From Osedax fenrisi (taxonomy: Eukaryota > Annelida > Polychaeta > Sabellida > Siboglinidae), in NCBI GenBank assembly GCA_964019155.1, contig OZ025243.1:29556871-29620870 (forward strand): 64,000 bases of DNA. Direction: 5' to 3'. The translations under genes and the position numbers were made by a program. This document shows, one piece after another, positions 24,262-35,221 of the stretch (positions within the stretch are counted from its first letter, which is position 1; each line of letters begins with the position of its first letter). The notes beneath the pieces were generated by a model. That model was given only the letters and a program-made list of their open reading frames with translations. It was not told the origin of the DNA and did no database searches.

Positions 24262-27200
24262 TCAGATTATTATTATTATCAGATTTAGGTTTGCACCAGG
24301 GTTTTTGTAGAAGCTAAAGCTTATCGAGACAATTACCCTTAATCTTAAAGCAAGTTCAAAAAAAAACTAAATAAATAAAATATTATAAAATATTAGATGA
24401 CTTCCTGTTTACATAGATACAATACAATGAATAAAATAGAAAAATAATATAAATTGTTTGAACTTGCCATAAAATTATGTAATCATCATTTAATTATTTA
24501 TAAATAAATAACTAAAATAAATAATAAGTACTATAAAATAATACACTAAACAAAAATATAGATGTATTAGTATAAAAGAAGAAAAAAATGAAGTAAAATG
24601 AAGTAAAACTGAATAAAACTGAATAAAACATAACAAAAAGAATATCTAGAAAGGTGGTAAGAAATGTATGTAACATTTTTTTTTTTTTTTTTTTTTTTTT
24701 TTCAGTAAATAAGTTTTAGGAATTTTTTTGTATATATACTTTATAATAATGTAAAGAATGTAAAATATTTGTTCAAACTGAAATGTTAGTTTAATTACTA
24801 ATTTTTATATAAGTGTCAATAAAGAGAAATAAAACAAAGAAGTATAATCAAGTATACAAGAAAATGTTTATGTAATTAAAAATAAAGTCAAATAATATTA
24901 TTAGTCAGAGGGAAATAAAAAATACTAAAGAAAATACTAAAGAAAAAAGAAATACCTAACAGTTTTTTTTAATTTTATTATTTTTATATAAACGTCAATT
25001 AAAAAGAAAGAAAACATGAAAGTAAATTCAAATATAAAATGCAAAAATTCAGTAAAATAATATTATTAATGTCGGGGAAATAAAATATTGTAAAGTAAAA
25101 CACTCAAAAGTATTAATTTTTTTTTAATTTTTACATAAACGTCAATAAATTAAAATAAGAATAAAATGTGGATCTTAGTATATAATACAATATTAGATAA
25201 AAGACATGATAAAAGATATAAAATTAGAAAAATGAGATAAAGATTATAAGTATACTGAGTAAGAAGATAACAAATGTGTATACATACGTTTCCTAAATAA
25301 TTTATAATTTGAAATATTTTTTAAAATATTATCAAGCTTATTCCAGGTAATTGGTCCAATGTATATTAATGTTCTTCTGCATAGTTCTTTTTTGAAATTA
25401 ATAATTGAGAAATTATTTATGCTCCTAGTGTTGTGAGATGATGAAGTTACAGAAAAAAATGCATTTGTTATAAAAGGATGAAGATCATTGAAAATTTTAA
25501 ACATAAATTCACATGTACTTATATATGTAATTTCATTTATTTTTAATAAAGAATTATCAATAAATAGTCCATTAGTATGATGTAAAAAATGTTTTTTACA
25601 TATAATTCTTATCATTCGCTTTTGAAGAATATATATGCATGATACATTAGATTTATATGTATTTCCCCAAAATATGTTACAATACTTTATATGAGGCAAG
25701 AATATGGAATTATATATATGAAGTAATGCTTTTTTATTTATAAATTTGGAAATAATGTTGGTAATCCATATGATTTTTTTTAGTTTTGATTTTAAAAACA
25801 AGATATGTTGTTTCCAGTTTAATATATCGTCTATAATTACGCCTAAAAATTTATAAAATGTAACTCTTTCAATATTTCTGTTATTTAAATTTATATTTAT
25901 AATAGTTCTTGAATTAATAGACATAAAGCAAGTTTTATTTAAATTTAATGATAACCTATTATATATTAACCATTTATTAATATTTTTTAATTCAGTTTGA
26001 CAAATATAATTAAGTAATTCGGCTGATGTATTTTCAAAATATAAAGTAGTATCATCTGCGAACATGGTAAACTTACATAAAGAAGATGATTTTGTAATAT
26101 CATTAATATAAATTAAAAATAAAATGGGTCCTAGGATGGTGCCTTGGGGTACACCCGTTATGACTTTTAGTTTATCTGAAATTACATCATTATATATACA
26201 CTGTTGATATCTATTTGTTAAATAGCTCATTATCCAGTTAAGTGCAATGCCTCGTACTCCAATATTTTTTAATTTAAAAAGTAATATTCTGTGATTAACT
26301 GTGTCAAATGCTTTTTTTAAATCAATAAAGATTATTGCGCCAACATTGTTATTATTAAAACAGGTACTGATTTGTGACTGGAGGTTAAATATTGCATGTG
26401 ATGTACTGTATCCTTTCCTAAAACCAAATTGAGAAGGAGATAATATATTAAAAGATGATAAAAAACTATAAAAGCGAGAATAAAATATTTTTTCTAAAAT
26501 CTTTGCGAATTGACAGGTGAGAGAAATTGGACGATAGTTATTAAAAAATGTATCATCACCAGTTTTGTGTAAAGGGATAATATTTGATAATTTTAAGAAA
26601 TCCGGTACAACGCCTGATTCAAAAGATAAATTTACAAGAAAAACAAATGGATAAACCAATACAGGAAAAATACATTTAAGTAACTGCATGGATATGCCAT
26701 AATGATCTCTTGATTTTTTTGGTTTGAATTCATTTAATACTTTAATAATTTCCTCTGAACTTACTGGTGTTAAAAAAAAACTATGTATATTAGGTTCAGG
26801 TAAAAAGAATTTAAAGTCATCATCATTACAATTATTTATATTATTATCTAAATTAGAACCAATGTCTCTAAAAAAAGAATTAAATTCATTAGCAATTTGT
26901 TTAGAATCAACAATATTCACATTATTTACATTAAAATTGTCAGGTAGTTGTTTGAATTTTTTTTTAACATTAAGTAAATTATTTAGTACATTCCATGTAT
27001 TTTTTGTATCAGAGCAATTTTTTAACAGATTTGAATAATACTTTTTCTTAGCTTCTCGAACTAAAGATGTTGTATTATTTTTAAAAATTTTGTAAATAAA
27101 TAAGTCATTTTCAGATTTAGATATTTTATATTTTTTATATAATATCTGTTTTTTTCTACAAGCCTTTTTAAGATCTCGAGTATTCCATGGAATGAGTTTA

Positions 27201-27505
27201 TTTTTGTGGGAGGCTTTATTAATTTTTGGACAGTATCTATCAAAATTTAAGATAAAGTATTCCAAGAATAAATTCCAAGATTTTTCTGTATCGTTAGTTT
27301 TTATGAATTCCCAGTTTGTTTTTTTTTAAATTTCAAACAGATTAAACATGGTTCTATCATTAATTTGATTTTGTTTGATTTTAGTAGATTTAACTTTATC
27401 TTGAGGTTTGGTAGACAATTGTAAATTTAAAACAATTGGAAAATGGTCAGATATATCTGAAATAATTATTCCTGAAAATCTTTTCATATTAAGATTAAAA
27501 TTTGT
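24262..27505 (-). mobile_element. 5'-truncated CR1/Jockey-group LINE nested in the element
   Basis: Read on the minus strand it begins near 27505 with the last part of an apurinic-like endonuclease (FSGIIISDISDHFPIVLN, the SDH motif), then the RT ORF, then a long 3' UTR. The UTR holds three imperfect repeats (each with TTGAC(G/A)(T/C)TTATATAAAAAT-like text near 25138, 24997 and 24816 on the plus strand) and an internal A-run of about 24 (plus-strand T-run 24678-24702). The end is taken at 24262, because GGTAATTGTCTCGATAAGC ... (AAT)n also forms the 3' end of the fragment at 22141-22215. If the A-run is instead the tail, the element ends at 24678. Confidence 0.75.
25244..27265 (-). CDS. LINE reverse transcriptase, 673 codons open
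   Basis: The open frame of 673 codons covers a linker after the endonuclease and a full RT. Residue positions from the first ATG: NYRPISL 243-249, DLKKAFD 315-321 (first catalytic Asp), GVPQGTILGP 371-380 and FADD 402-405 (catalytic pair). A thumb/C-terminal region of about 260 residues follows, ending near RRTLIYIGPITWNKLDN. The same frame extends upstream to about 27505 except for one TAA near 27328, just before an A-run, so the ATG at 27265 is only the first after that stop. The enzyme would prime reverse transcription of LINE RNA at nicked DNA. RT looks catalytically complete, but the endonuclease is mostly absent, so the copy cannot move by itself. Confidence 0.85.
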   Translation of the reverse strand: MEYFILNFDRYCPKINKASHKNKLIPWNTRDLKKACRKKQILYKKYKISKSENDLFIYKIFKNNTTSLVREAKKKYYSNLLKNCSDTKNTWNVLNNLLNVKKKFKQLPDNFNVNNVNIVDSKQIANEFNSFFRDIGSNLDNNINNCNDDDFKFFLPEPNIHSFFLTPVSSEEIIKVLNEFKPKKSRDHYGISMQLLKCIFPVLVYPFVFLVNLSFESGVVPDFLKLSNIIPLHKTGDDTFFNNYRPISLTCQFAKILEKIFYSRFYSFLSSFNILSPSQFGFRKGYSTSHAIFNLQSQISTCFNNNNVGAIIFIDLKKAFDTVNHRILLFKLKNIGVRGIALNWIMSYLTNRYQQCIYNDVISDKLKVITGVPQGTILGPILFLIYINDITKSSSLCKFTMFADDTTLYFENTSAELLNYICQTELKNINKWLIYNRLSLNLNKTCFMSINSRTIININLNNRNIERVTFYKFLGVIIDDILNWKQHILFLKSKLKKIIWITNIISKFINKKALLHIYNSIFLPHIKYCNIFWGNTYKSNVSCIYILQKRMIRIICKKHFLHHTNGLFIDNSLLKINEITYISTCEFMFKIFNDLHPFITNAFFSVTSSSHNTRSINNFSIINFKKELCRRTLIYIGPITWNKLDNILKNISNYKLFRKRMYTHLLSSYSVYL

Positions 27506-27929
27506 ATATATAAAAATATATATATATATATAAAGTTATAACTAAACTACATTTTTGATCATAAATTTTGTTTTAATAAACATTAACAAAAATACTATAT
27601 GACGTCTATTATAGAATTCAAGAAGATTTCCAGTGATAATAATACAAAATATTTTTTTAAATGTTTAAAAATATTTCAACAATTTTTTTTAAAAATTTAA
27701 AAATAATGTTTAAAATTGTTCAAGAAAATGTTAAAAAATATATCAAAAAAAATGTTTACAAATATTTAAAAATATTTTTAATTTTTTTTAAATATTTCAA
27801 ATTAATTTTTAAAATATTTTTAAAAAATGTAAAAAAAATATTTCAAAAAATCGTGCTGAAGATTTTACATGACAAAAAATCATCCTAATGGAAAAAAGTC
27901 AATTTTTCGGGTTTAATATAATATTTATT

Positions 27930-28000
27930 ATAAACTTTCATTATCTCGAGAGTCTCGAGATAATGAAATTTAGGATTTTATTGTCTCGAGATAATGAAAA
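27930..28000. other. CTCGAG hairpin
   Basis: TTTCATTATCTCGAGA and TCTCGAGATAATGAAA face each other across a 1-2 base centre near 27953, and a third copy TCTCGAGATAATGAAAAA follows near 27982. It lies in the core of the 4.8-kb element, downstream of the LINE insertion. Role unknown. Confidence 0.6.
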
Positions 28001-28162
28001 ATGGGCAAAATTTAAATCACTAATTAAGAATCTCAATTTTGTTTGAGCCCATTACATAATAGTCTTGTTATGTTTATATAGTATAAGTCTTTGTTAGGCA
28101 TCATTTACATGGCCCTATCAAAATGCTTGGCGTAATTTATATACAATTGTCTATACTTACAA

Positions 28163-28355
28163 AATGTTGTTCGAACAAGTATCGATACTTCAAAAAAAAA
28201 TTTCGAACAGTATCGATACTTCACAAATTTTGTTCGAACAGTATCGATACTTCAAAAATTTTGTTCGAACAGTATCTATACTTCAAAACTTGTGTTCGAA
28301 CAAGTATCGATACTTCAAAATGTGAGTTCGAACAAGTATCGATACTTCAAAAAGT
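28163..28355. repeat. Right subterminal array, six units of about 40 bp
   Basis: Each unit contains TTCGAACA(A)GTATCGATACTTC followed by an A/T-rich spacer. GTATCGATAC and TTCGAA are both palindromic. The 79-codon ORF at 28123-28362 is merely its translation. Confidence 0.85.
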
Positions 28356-28446
28356 GAGTTAATTTACAGCACTACACGGTACTATAGTACATGACTATAT
28401 ATAGTGGTTATATGTATAGGTTATGTATAGGTATATATATAGTAGG

Positions 28447-28452
28447 TGACTA

Positions 28453-28502
<50 letters not shown>
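28447..28502. repeat. (TA)n microsatellite
   Basis: Uninterrupted alternating TA, just downstream of the 4.8-kb element. Confidence 0.9.
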
Positions 28503-28505
<3 letters not shown>

Positions 28506-28664
28506 CTTATTTAACAACGTATAATGTGATAATAGATTGAATGCATAAATAATATGTATTATACTTATAGTATACAAATAGGTGATTAAGAGACATGCTT
28601 ATAGACATTCATATGGATACAATGCATGCGTAGGTGTATGTGTAGGTGTAGGTTTTGGTGTATA

Positions 28665-28808
28665 TTGATGTAAATGATGCTCACATCTAAGCATTTATGC
28701 AGTCTCAGTCTCATTTACCTAAAGTCTCAACTCTGCTCGGGCTAGTTTTTTTTTCCGAAATTTAAAGTCTCGGCTCGGATTAAAAAGCTCGGCATCATTT
28801 ACATCACT
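28665..28808 (-). mobile_element. Short minus-oriented AGTGATGTAAATG element
   Basis: The right end is GGCATCATTTACATCACT and the left end is TTGATGTAAATGATGC. On the minus strand GATGCCGAGC and CCGAGCCGAGACTTT come first and the CAGTCTCAGTCTC text last, matching the other copies. Flanking decamers TTGGTGTATA and CCAATGTATA agree at six positions; the other four differ only by transitions, so they may be a decayed TSD. Confidence 0.6.
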
Positions 28809-28924
28809 CCAATGTATACGTGTATACCTATAGGTTATATAATAAGTAAAAAGTAAACCTGTAATAGCAATATTATATAATAATAATCACGTATACTCGA
28901 CATCTCAATGGTAACGATATATGT

Positions 28925-29170
28925 TATATGCGGACTAGGGGCGCTACATCAAGGGGGGTCGGGGGGATATGTCTCCCCACTTTAAAATCTAGGGGGACAT
29001 CATATGTATTGTCCCCCCCCCCCAACTTTTACCACACAATTTATTTTGATTGGTTGGTCCCAAATACAAATCGTTCCGGCGCCGCTAATGCGGACATAGG
29101 AAGCGTATCGATAGCTTACCGTTCCGGATGTTACGTAATGAGGCGGTCGACCGCTAAAACTGAAGAGTAA
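28925..29170. other. G/C-run segment, possible DNA-element fragment
   Basis: AGGGGGGTCGGGGGGATATG near 28950 and GTCCCCCCCCCCCAAC near 29018 are oppositely oriented runs spaced about 70 bp apart, each beside ACTTT(T/A). The pattern resembles termini of DNA elements with long G runs, but the ends are not defined. A CpG-rich patch follows (29070-29160). Confidence 0.3.
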
Positions 29171-29173
29171 GGC

Positions 29174-29175
29174 TA

Positions 29176-29231
<56 letters not shown>
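29174..29231. repeat. (TA)n microsatellite
   Basis: Alternating TA with one internal CA interruption. Confidence 0.9.
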
Positions 29232-29234
<3 letters not shown>

Positions 29235-29826
29235 ACAGCTATAGCCGTACACTGCGTACACTGCACTCCGTACAGCGTATACAGCCGCTTACGAATAATC
29301 GCTAGAAAACCCGCATTCGCGAACATTCCTAAACATCCAATATGTGTGATGCATACGTACCCGGTACGCGAGTGGTATTCGCAAATAGTAGCGATTGTTC
29401 GCAACTATTGTGGATTATTCGCGTGAAGTATGGCTTCGGCTTATCACGTCATGCTTACACATCGTATTAGACGCGGAAGTATCAAGTATAAGTAAAGCTA
29501 TATGATGTATACTATAGTGTGAGCAGGTTGACAGGTGGACAGGTGGACAGGTGGACAGTTGGTCAGTCCACATGTTTATATGCGTTTATATAGTTTAATT
29601 AGCGTATAGCGATCGTGACTCACATATGCAAGTTAACAATCTTAATATGTGGGCGTGTCGATGACTCGATAGACAGGCTAGACTATACTAGATGCGAAGA
29701 CCCTCTCCTGACAGTCGGTTTACCCATTAAAGTGCAATTCACAAAGTACGTTAGTCCGGTACATTATAAACGATGCATTTACTATTAGGGGAGATCGCTA
29801 GTTGCACTTGTATGTGTACTAACAGA
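29232..29826. other. CpG-richer spacer with 9-bp minisatellite
   Basis: GACAGGTG(G) is repeated about four times at 29529-29562. TTCGCGAACAT- and ATTCGC-containing text near 29300-29425 is CpG-rich. No gene recognised. Confidence 0.4.
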
Positions 29827-29830
29827 TATA

Positions 29831-29987
29831 AAGGGGGTATCCCACTACCAGTATTTCCGGAAATAATATACGGACATGTTTTCTAGAAAGTGATATTCTA
29901 GCAAGTTGTAGTGGGATACCCCCTTTAAAGTTACTAAAGTTACCGGACATTATTTCCGGAAATACCGATAGTGGGATGTGACCCCCT
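29831..29987. mobile_element. Three-armed palindromic MITE
   Basis: Inner element 29831-29925: ends AAGGGGGTATCCCACTA and its inverse, flanked on both sides by TA (29829-29830, 29926-29927). A third arm at 29941-29987 is the inverse of 29831-29879, including ATTTCCGGAAAT and TCCCACTA. The left arm can therefore pair with either right arm. No coding capacity. TA flanks are compatible with Tc1/mariner-type elements. Confidence 0.5.
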
Positions 29988-29992
29988 TGTGG

Positions 29993-30389
29993 GATATATC
30001 TCTTCGTCGTCACTAGTTGAATACCGTCACGTGACTCACTATTGGTGACGAGGTACCTCACACTGTACGACGTACAGTGGGAGGTACACTGTTGTGCGAT
30101 ATACCGTTAAGTTATAGTGATGTAAAGGGCATGCAGGCATACGTGTATAAGCTCTACACATAGCCGTGTGTTTGATTAGCCTGTACCGGTACACTGGTAT
30201 AGTAGTGTACTACCAAGTACATATCCTTGGTACTACTATTCTAGACGTGTATACCGGATACATGTGATTTAACCATGGTGTACACCCTTTGAATATATAC
30301 AACTTGTATTATACGATCGTAACATACAAGTTTTGAATTCAATATAAATTAGTTACTATCGAATTACTATAATTAACTACTTTATATTA
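29993..30389. other. Spacer
   Basis: One GTCACGTGACTC near 30028 and GTACGACGTAC-like palindromes near 30066. No gene recognised. Confidence 0.4.
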
Positions 30390-31005
<616 letters not shown>

Positions 31006-31147
31006 CACGTGGTTTACCATCGCACCGTTAGTACCACGTGGTTTACCATCTCACCGTTAGTACCACGTGGTCTACCATCGCACCGTTAGTACCACGTGGT
31101 TTACCATCGCACCGTTAGTACCACGTGGTTTAATAGCACGTGATAAG
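31006..31147. promoter_or_regulatory. E-box minisatellite: 29-bp units with CACGTGG
   Basis: CACGTGG(T)TTACCATC-GCACCGTTAGTAC repeats with exact 29-bp period. CACGTG cores lie at 31006, 31035, 31064, 31093 and 31122, plus one at about 31137. Units differ by one or two bases. Dense E-boxes could recruit bHLH-zipper factors, or the array may just be a minisatellite containing the palindrome. There are no unique spacers, so it is not a CRISPR array. Confidence 0.5.
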
Positions 31148-31422
31148 CGAAGCGGACTCCTATGAGATATATCGACCGCGCGATATTAATCATGTTTTAT
31201 TAATATTACCGCGAGCGCGCGTGTGCCTATGCATAGTAAGTATGATGTCATGTGACAGTGGTGACGCAATAGCGAATGTTACGTAATAAGTAGGAAGGTT
31301 GTTGTTGTTGTTGTTGTTTACATTATGTAATCGAATGAAGGAATATCAACCGTGCACAATGGGTAACACGCATGCGTATGATACAACACGGGTTTCGTTA
31401 TATTGGCTCGTCAGTAATTATA
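31148..31422. other. CpG-richer spacer
   Basis: (GTT)n near 31300-31318, CGCGAGCGCGCG near 31210, TTACGTAA near 31279. No gene recognised. Confidence 0.4.
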
Positions 31423-32331
31423 GGGGAAAGTCTCGGATTACCGACCCCTAAATGATTAGTTGTAATAACTTATTCAATATTAAATATATTTATTTGAAAT
31501 TTTGTAATTTGAGTAATATTATAGCAATGGATAATGTGGCTATTTTAAATTTTTGATATAATTATATTTACAAGAATAAACAGGGGTGTCGGTAATCAGA
31601 TACATGAGTCTAATACCGACCCCCTTCTCCTATTACAGACCCACTAAAATAATCGTGGTATAAATAATTGTAGTATTATAATATCCATTAAAAAGAGTAG
31701 ATATACATAAATATAATTAATTATAACATGACGTAATTTATTTTGTATTGAATTTATGTTTTAATAGTAATATTAAATGTATAGTAATTATATTACAATA
31801 GTGTATATTTTTATTTAATATTTATTTATTAATCAGTATGTATATAATCAACTGGAATTATGAATCATACATCTATATCAATGATACATAAACAACTTAC
31901 GACATATTTTAAAGTATTTTGATTGGATATCATAAATCACATGGGGTCGGTAATAGGAAAATAATATGGGTTTCTATAATTAATATATATTGGTTAATAA
32001 TTATTAAAATTTAGTTATTTTTATAAAAGTTATACACATTTTATTGTTCTACAATATTATACACAATATCAAGTTTTCTTTTAATTAATAAAGTATTTAC
32101 AATGATTTAAAAAAAGTTATTATTCAAATATTTAAAAAGTAAAAACAGAATATTACATTTTATCAAATAACAATTGTAGGATTACATATTTTTTTAAACA
32201 AAATACTTATTCATATTTATCATTAAATTACTAACAGTTCATGTATATATAATTTTTTGATAACTCTTATATTTACTTAGATACGAGAGGGGTCGGTATT
32301 AGGAGGGGGTCGGTAATCGGGGACTTTCCCC
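31423..32331. mobile_element. GGGGAAAGTC TIR element, copy 1
   Basis: The left end GGGGAAAGTCTCGGATTACC and the inverted right end GGGGAAAGTCCCCGATTACC match closely, with TA on both sides. CCGACCCC/GGGGTCGGTAAT motifs occur at about seven places: next to both ends and near 31589, 31612, 31635 and 31945. The rest is AT-rich without ORFs. The second copy at 54234-55195 is collinear. Non-autonomous; TA duplication suggests Tc1/mariner-type mobilisation. Confidence 0.75.
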
Positions 32332-32686
32332 TATATGTGGTATCCGTAAAAACCATAAACATATAATGTATATATATATATATATAAACATCAGTGTAAC
32401 AACAACAACATTTTTTACAAGTAATTAAGTAGTAAATTTGATGTTTAATAATATTGTATAGAATAAATACTTGTTTTTAATTATATCCGCATGTGTATCA
32501 TTTATTTATCTTTAGTTGTAACTTAATAACTAAATAATTTATATTGGTTATCTTATTTAATGTTATATTAATGTCCTATGTAATATGCATTTACACACAT
32601 ATATATGGTGATCGGAAAAAAGATAACAATCAAAAAATAACAATCAACAAAATTATAATTCAATCAATAATACAAATTGTTTAGGT
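32332..32686. other. AT-rich spacer
   Basis: Nothing recognised. Confidence 0.45.
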
Positions 32687-33200
32687 TTTCTTAAATAATT
32701 AATTCTGATTTTATTCTAATTTTGCACATTGTATATAAAAGTTGAAAATATATAATAGACATTTCTGCGATATGTGATGTTCTTATATATTACGGCTTGA
32801 TATTTTGGATTGTTTGGTTTAATTGGTTTGGTTTTATGTTATTTAAATACTTTATGTTATTTAAATATTTAAAACTAATTAGTTATTACTTTTTTTTAAC
32901 CTAAATTACATCCCTAAATTAACCATTAAAAGCGTGTACTTATTTTCTTAGATAATTAATTCTGATTTTATTCTAATTTTGCACATTGTATATAAAAGTT
33001 GAAAATATATAATAGACATTTCTGCGATATGTGATGTTCTTATATATTACGGCTTGATATTTTGGATTGTTTGGTTTAATTTGTTTGGTTTTATGTTATT
33101 TAAATACGTTATGTTATTTAAATATTTAAAACTAATTAGTTATTAATTTTTTTTAACCTAAATTACATCCCTAAATTAACCATTAAAAGCGTGTACTTAT
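32687..33200. repeat. Tandem duplication, 2 x 257 bp
   Basis: Copies 32687-32943 and 32944-33200 differ at only a few bases (for example TTGGTTTGG versus TTTGTTTGG). Both end AAAAGCGTGTACTTAT. Contains TACGGCTTGATATTTTGGAT. Low divergence implies a recent event. Confidence 0.85.
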
Positions 33201-33985
33201 CATAATGTATAATGAGGAAATAATATATTGTATAAAAAGTCTTTAATAATCCATGGATAAATATCAGGTTACAAAATTTTTTTTTCCGGATATTTGTTTT
33301 GTTTTATTTTTTTTCTGTTATTTTTTTTCCTGTTATTTATTTATTACGATCATCTCAATGATAGTTATAATTATATTATGGAAAAAAAATTGTAATATTT
33401 CCAGGCAATATTTTATTCATCTATTATTATTTTTTCTATACAAATCATTACTATACAAATTAATCCTAGAAAAATATTATAACACCTATTTTTTTATAAT
33501 CATATATATATATATATATTTATATATTATATATTTATTAGGAATATAATAAAGATGATCTGAATTTTATTTTTAATTAAAAATAAAAAATAAAAAATAT
33601 TCAATAAATAAAAATCGTAAAAAGTTCAATCATAGGTATTTAAAAAATTGTATTGATTTTTCAACAACAAAAATTGCTATTCTGTTAATAATAGTGAATT
33701 ATATTACACATATACATATATATATTAAATATATATCGTATACTAAAATTCATTAATATAAAGTATATTAAAAAAGGTATTGATCATTTTGTATCTACTC
33801 CATTATAATGTTTCCTAACAATCATATATTAACATTAAACTATTCAAATCGACTATTCAATATTTTACGAATTTTGTTTGTTTATTGAATTATATTATAT
33901 ATTACATATTATATATTACTATGTTTCTGATAACACGTGTTATATTCAATTCGATGTGTTGCAAGCCACTACAGTGTACTTCTTG
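33201..33985. other. AT-rich spacer
   Basis: No gene recognised. ORF 33253-33549 is Phe/Ile/Tyr-rich low-complexity translation. Confidence 0.45.
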
Positions 33986-35110
33986 CACTATATACAGGTA
34001 CACTATATACGGGTACACTATATACAGGTACACTATATACAGGTACACTATATACAGGTACACTATATACGGGTACACTATATACGGGTACACTATATAC
34101 GGGTACACTATATACGGGTACACTATATACGGGTACACTATATACAGGTACACTGTATACAGGTACACTATATACGGGTACACTATATACAGGTACACTA
34201 TATACGGGTACACTATATACAGGTACACTATATACGGGTACACTATATACGGGTACACTATATACGGGTACACTATATACAGGTACACTATATACGGGTA
34301 CACTATATACAGGTACACTATATACGGGTACACTATATACGGGTACACTATATACGGGTACACTATATACGGGTACACTATATACGGGTACACTATATAC
34401 AGGTACACTATATACGGGTACACTATATACGGGTACACTATATACGGGTACACTATATACGGGTACACTATATACGGGTACACTATATACAGGTACACTA
34501 TATACGGGTACACTATATACGGGTACACTATATACGGGTACACTATATACGGGTACACTATATACGGGTACACTATATACGGGTACACTATATACGGGTA
34601 CACTATATACGGGTACACTATATACGGGTACACTATATACGGGTACACTATATACGGGTACACTATATACAGGTACACTATATACAGGTACACTATATAC
34701 GGGTACACTATATACAGGTACACTATATACGGGTACACTATATACGGATACACTATATACGGGTACACTATATACGGGTACACTATATACGGGTACACTA
34801 TATACGGATACACTATATACGGGTACACTATATACAGGTACACTATATACAGGTACACTATATACGGGTACACTATATACGGGTACACTATATACGGGTA
34901 CACTATATACAGGTACACTATATACAGGTACACTATATACGGGTACACTATATACGGGTACACTATATACAGGTACACTATATACAGGTACACTATATAC
35001 AGGTACACTATATACGGGTACACTATATACGGGTGCACTATATACGGGTACACTATATACAGGTACACTATATACAGGTACACTATATACGGGTACACTA
35101 TATACGGGTA
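33986..35110. repeat. Minisatellite, 75 copies of a 15-bp unit
   Basis: The unit is CACTATATAC(A/G)GGTA. Its 1125 bp hold exactly 75 units with no length change; only substitutions occur. The main variant is A/G at one position, arranged in runs. Rare changes are CTGTATAC (34152), CGGATAC (two units, near 34746 and 34806) and GGTGCAC (near 35033). Because 15 is a multiple of three, five frames on the two strands stay open for roughly 400 codons; the resulting pentapeptide-repeat ORFs are not genes. Confidence 0.95.
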
Positions 35111-35221
35111 CGTCGTACAGTGTACAACGAACATGGTCGGACGTTAACAAGTATACTTGCTCTATAGATCTCCTCGTAATTACGAATTATCACGTGATCA
35201 TGTGATGATTAATCACGAGTG

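Larger units (their letters stand above)
23575..28373 (+). mobile_element. 4.8-kb foldback-like element, perfect 10-bp TSD
   Basis: The direct repeat ACACGGTACT flanks the element exactly (23565-23574 and 28374-28383). Ends are inverted: AGTGCTGTAAATGAACTC on the left, and reverse complement AGTGCTGTAAATTAACTC on the right. Just inside lie tandem arrays: TCGAACTT units on the left (to about 23770) and TTCGAACA-GTATCGATACTTC units on the right (28163-28355). The core is AT-rich and contains a LINE inserted in reverse (24262-27505). Without the LINE the element would be about 1.5 kb. No transposase found. Arrays in the terminal regions plus a 9-10-bp TSD recall FB/Rehavkus-type members of the Mutator superfamily; this is inference. 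The terminus is shared with the AGTGATGTAAATG family. Confidence 0.8.

Noticed and set aside
24678..24702. Poly(A) run as the certain end of the nested LINE
   Set aside because: Sequence beyond it ends in the same terminal text and (AAT)n tail as another LINE 3' fragment (22141-22215), so the A-run is probably internal; left as an alternative.
27661..27888. Lys/Asn/Ile-rich 75-codon ORF
   Set aside because: Low-complexity AT-rich translation without family features.
28123..28362. 79-codon ORF
   Set aside because: Translation of the right subterminal array of the 4.8-kb element.
31006..31147. CRISPR-like array
   Set aside because: Units are contiguous with no unique spacers, and the DNA is eukaryotic.
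33878..35205. Five ORFs of 393-429 codons on both strands
   Set aside because: They are translations of a 15-bp tandem repeat; any frame free of stop codons in the unit stays open. No flanking gene structure.
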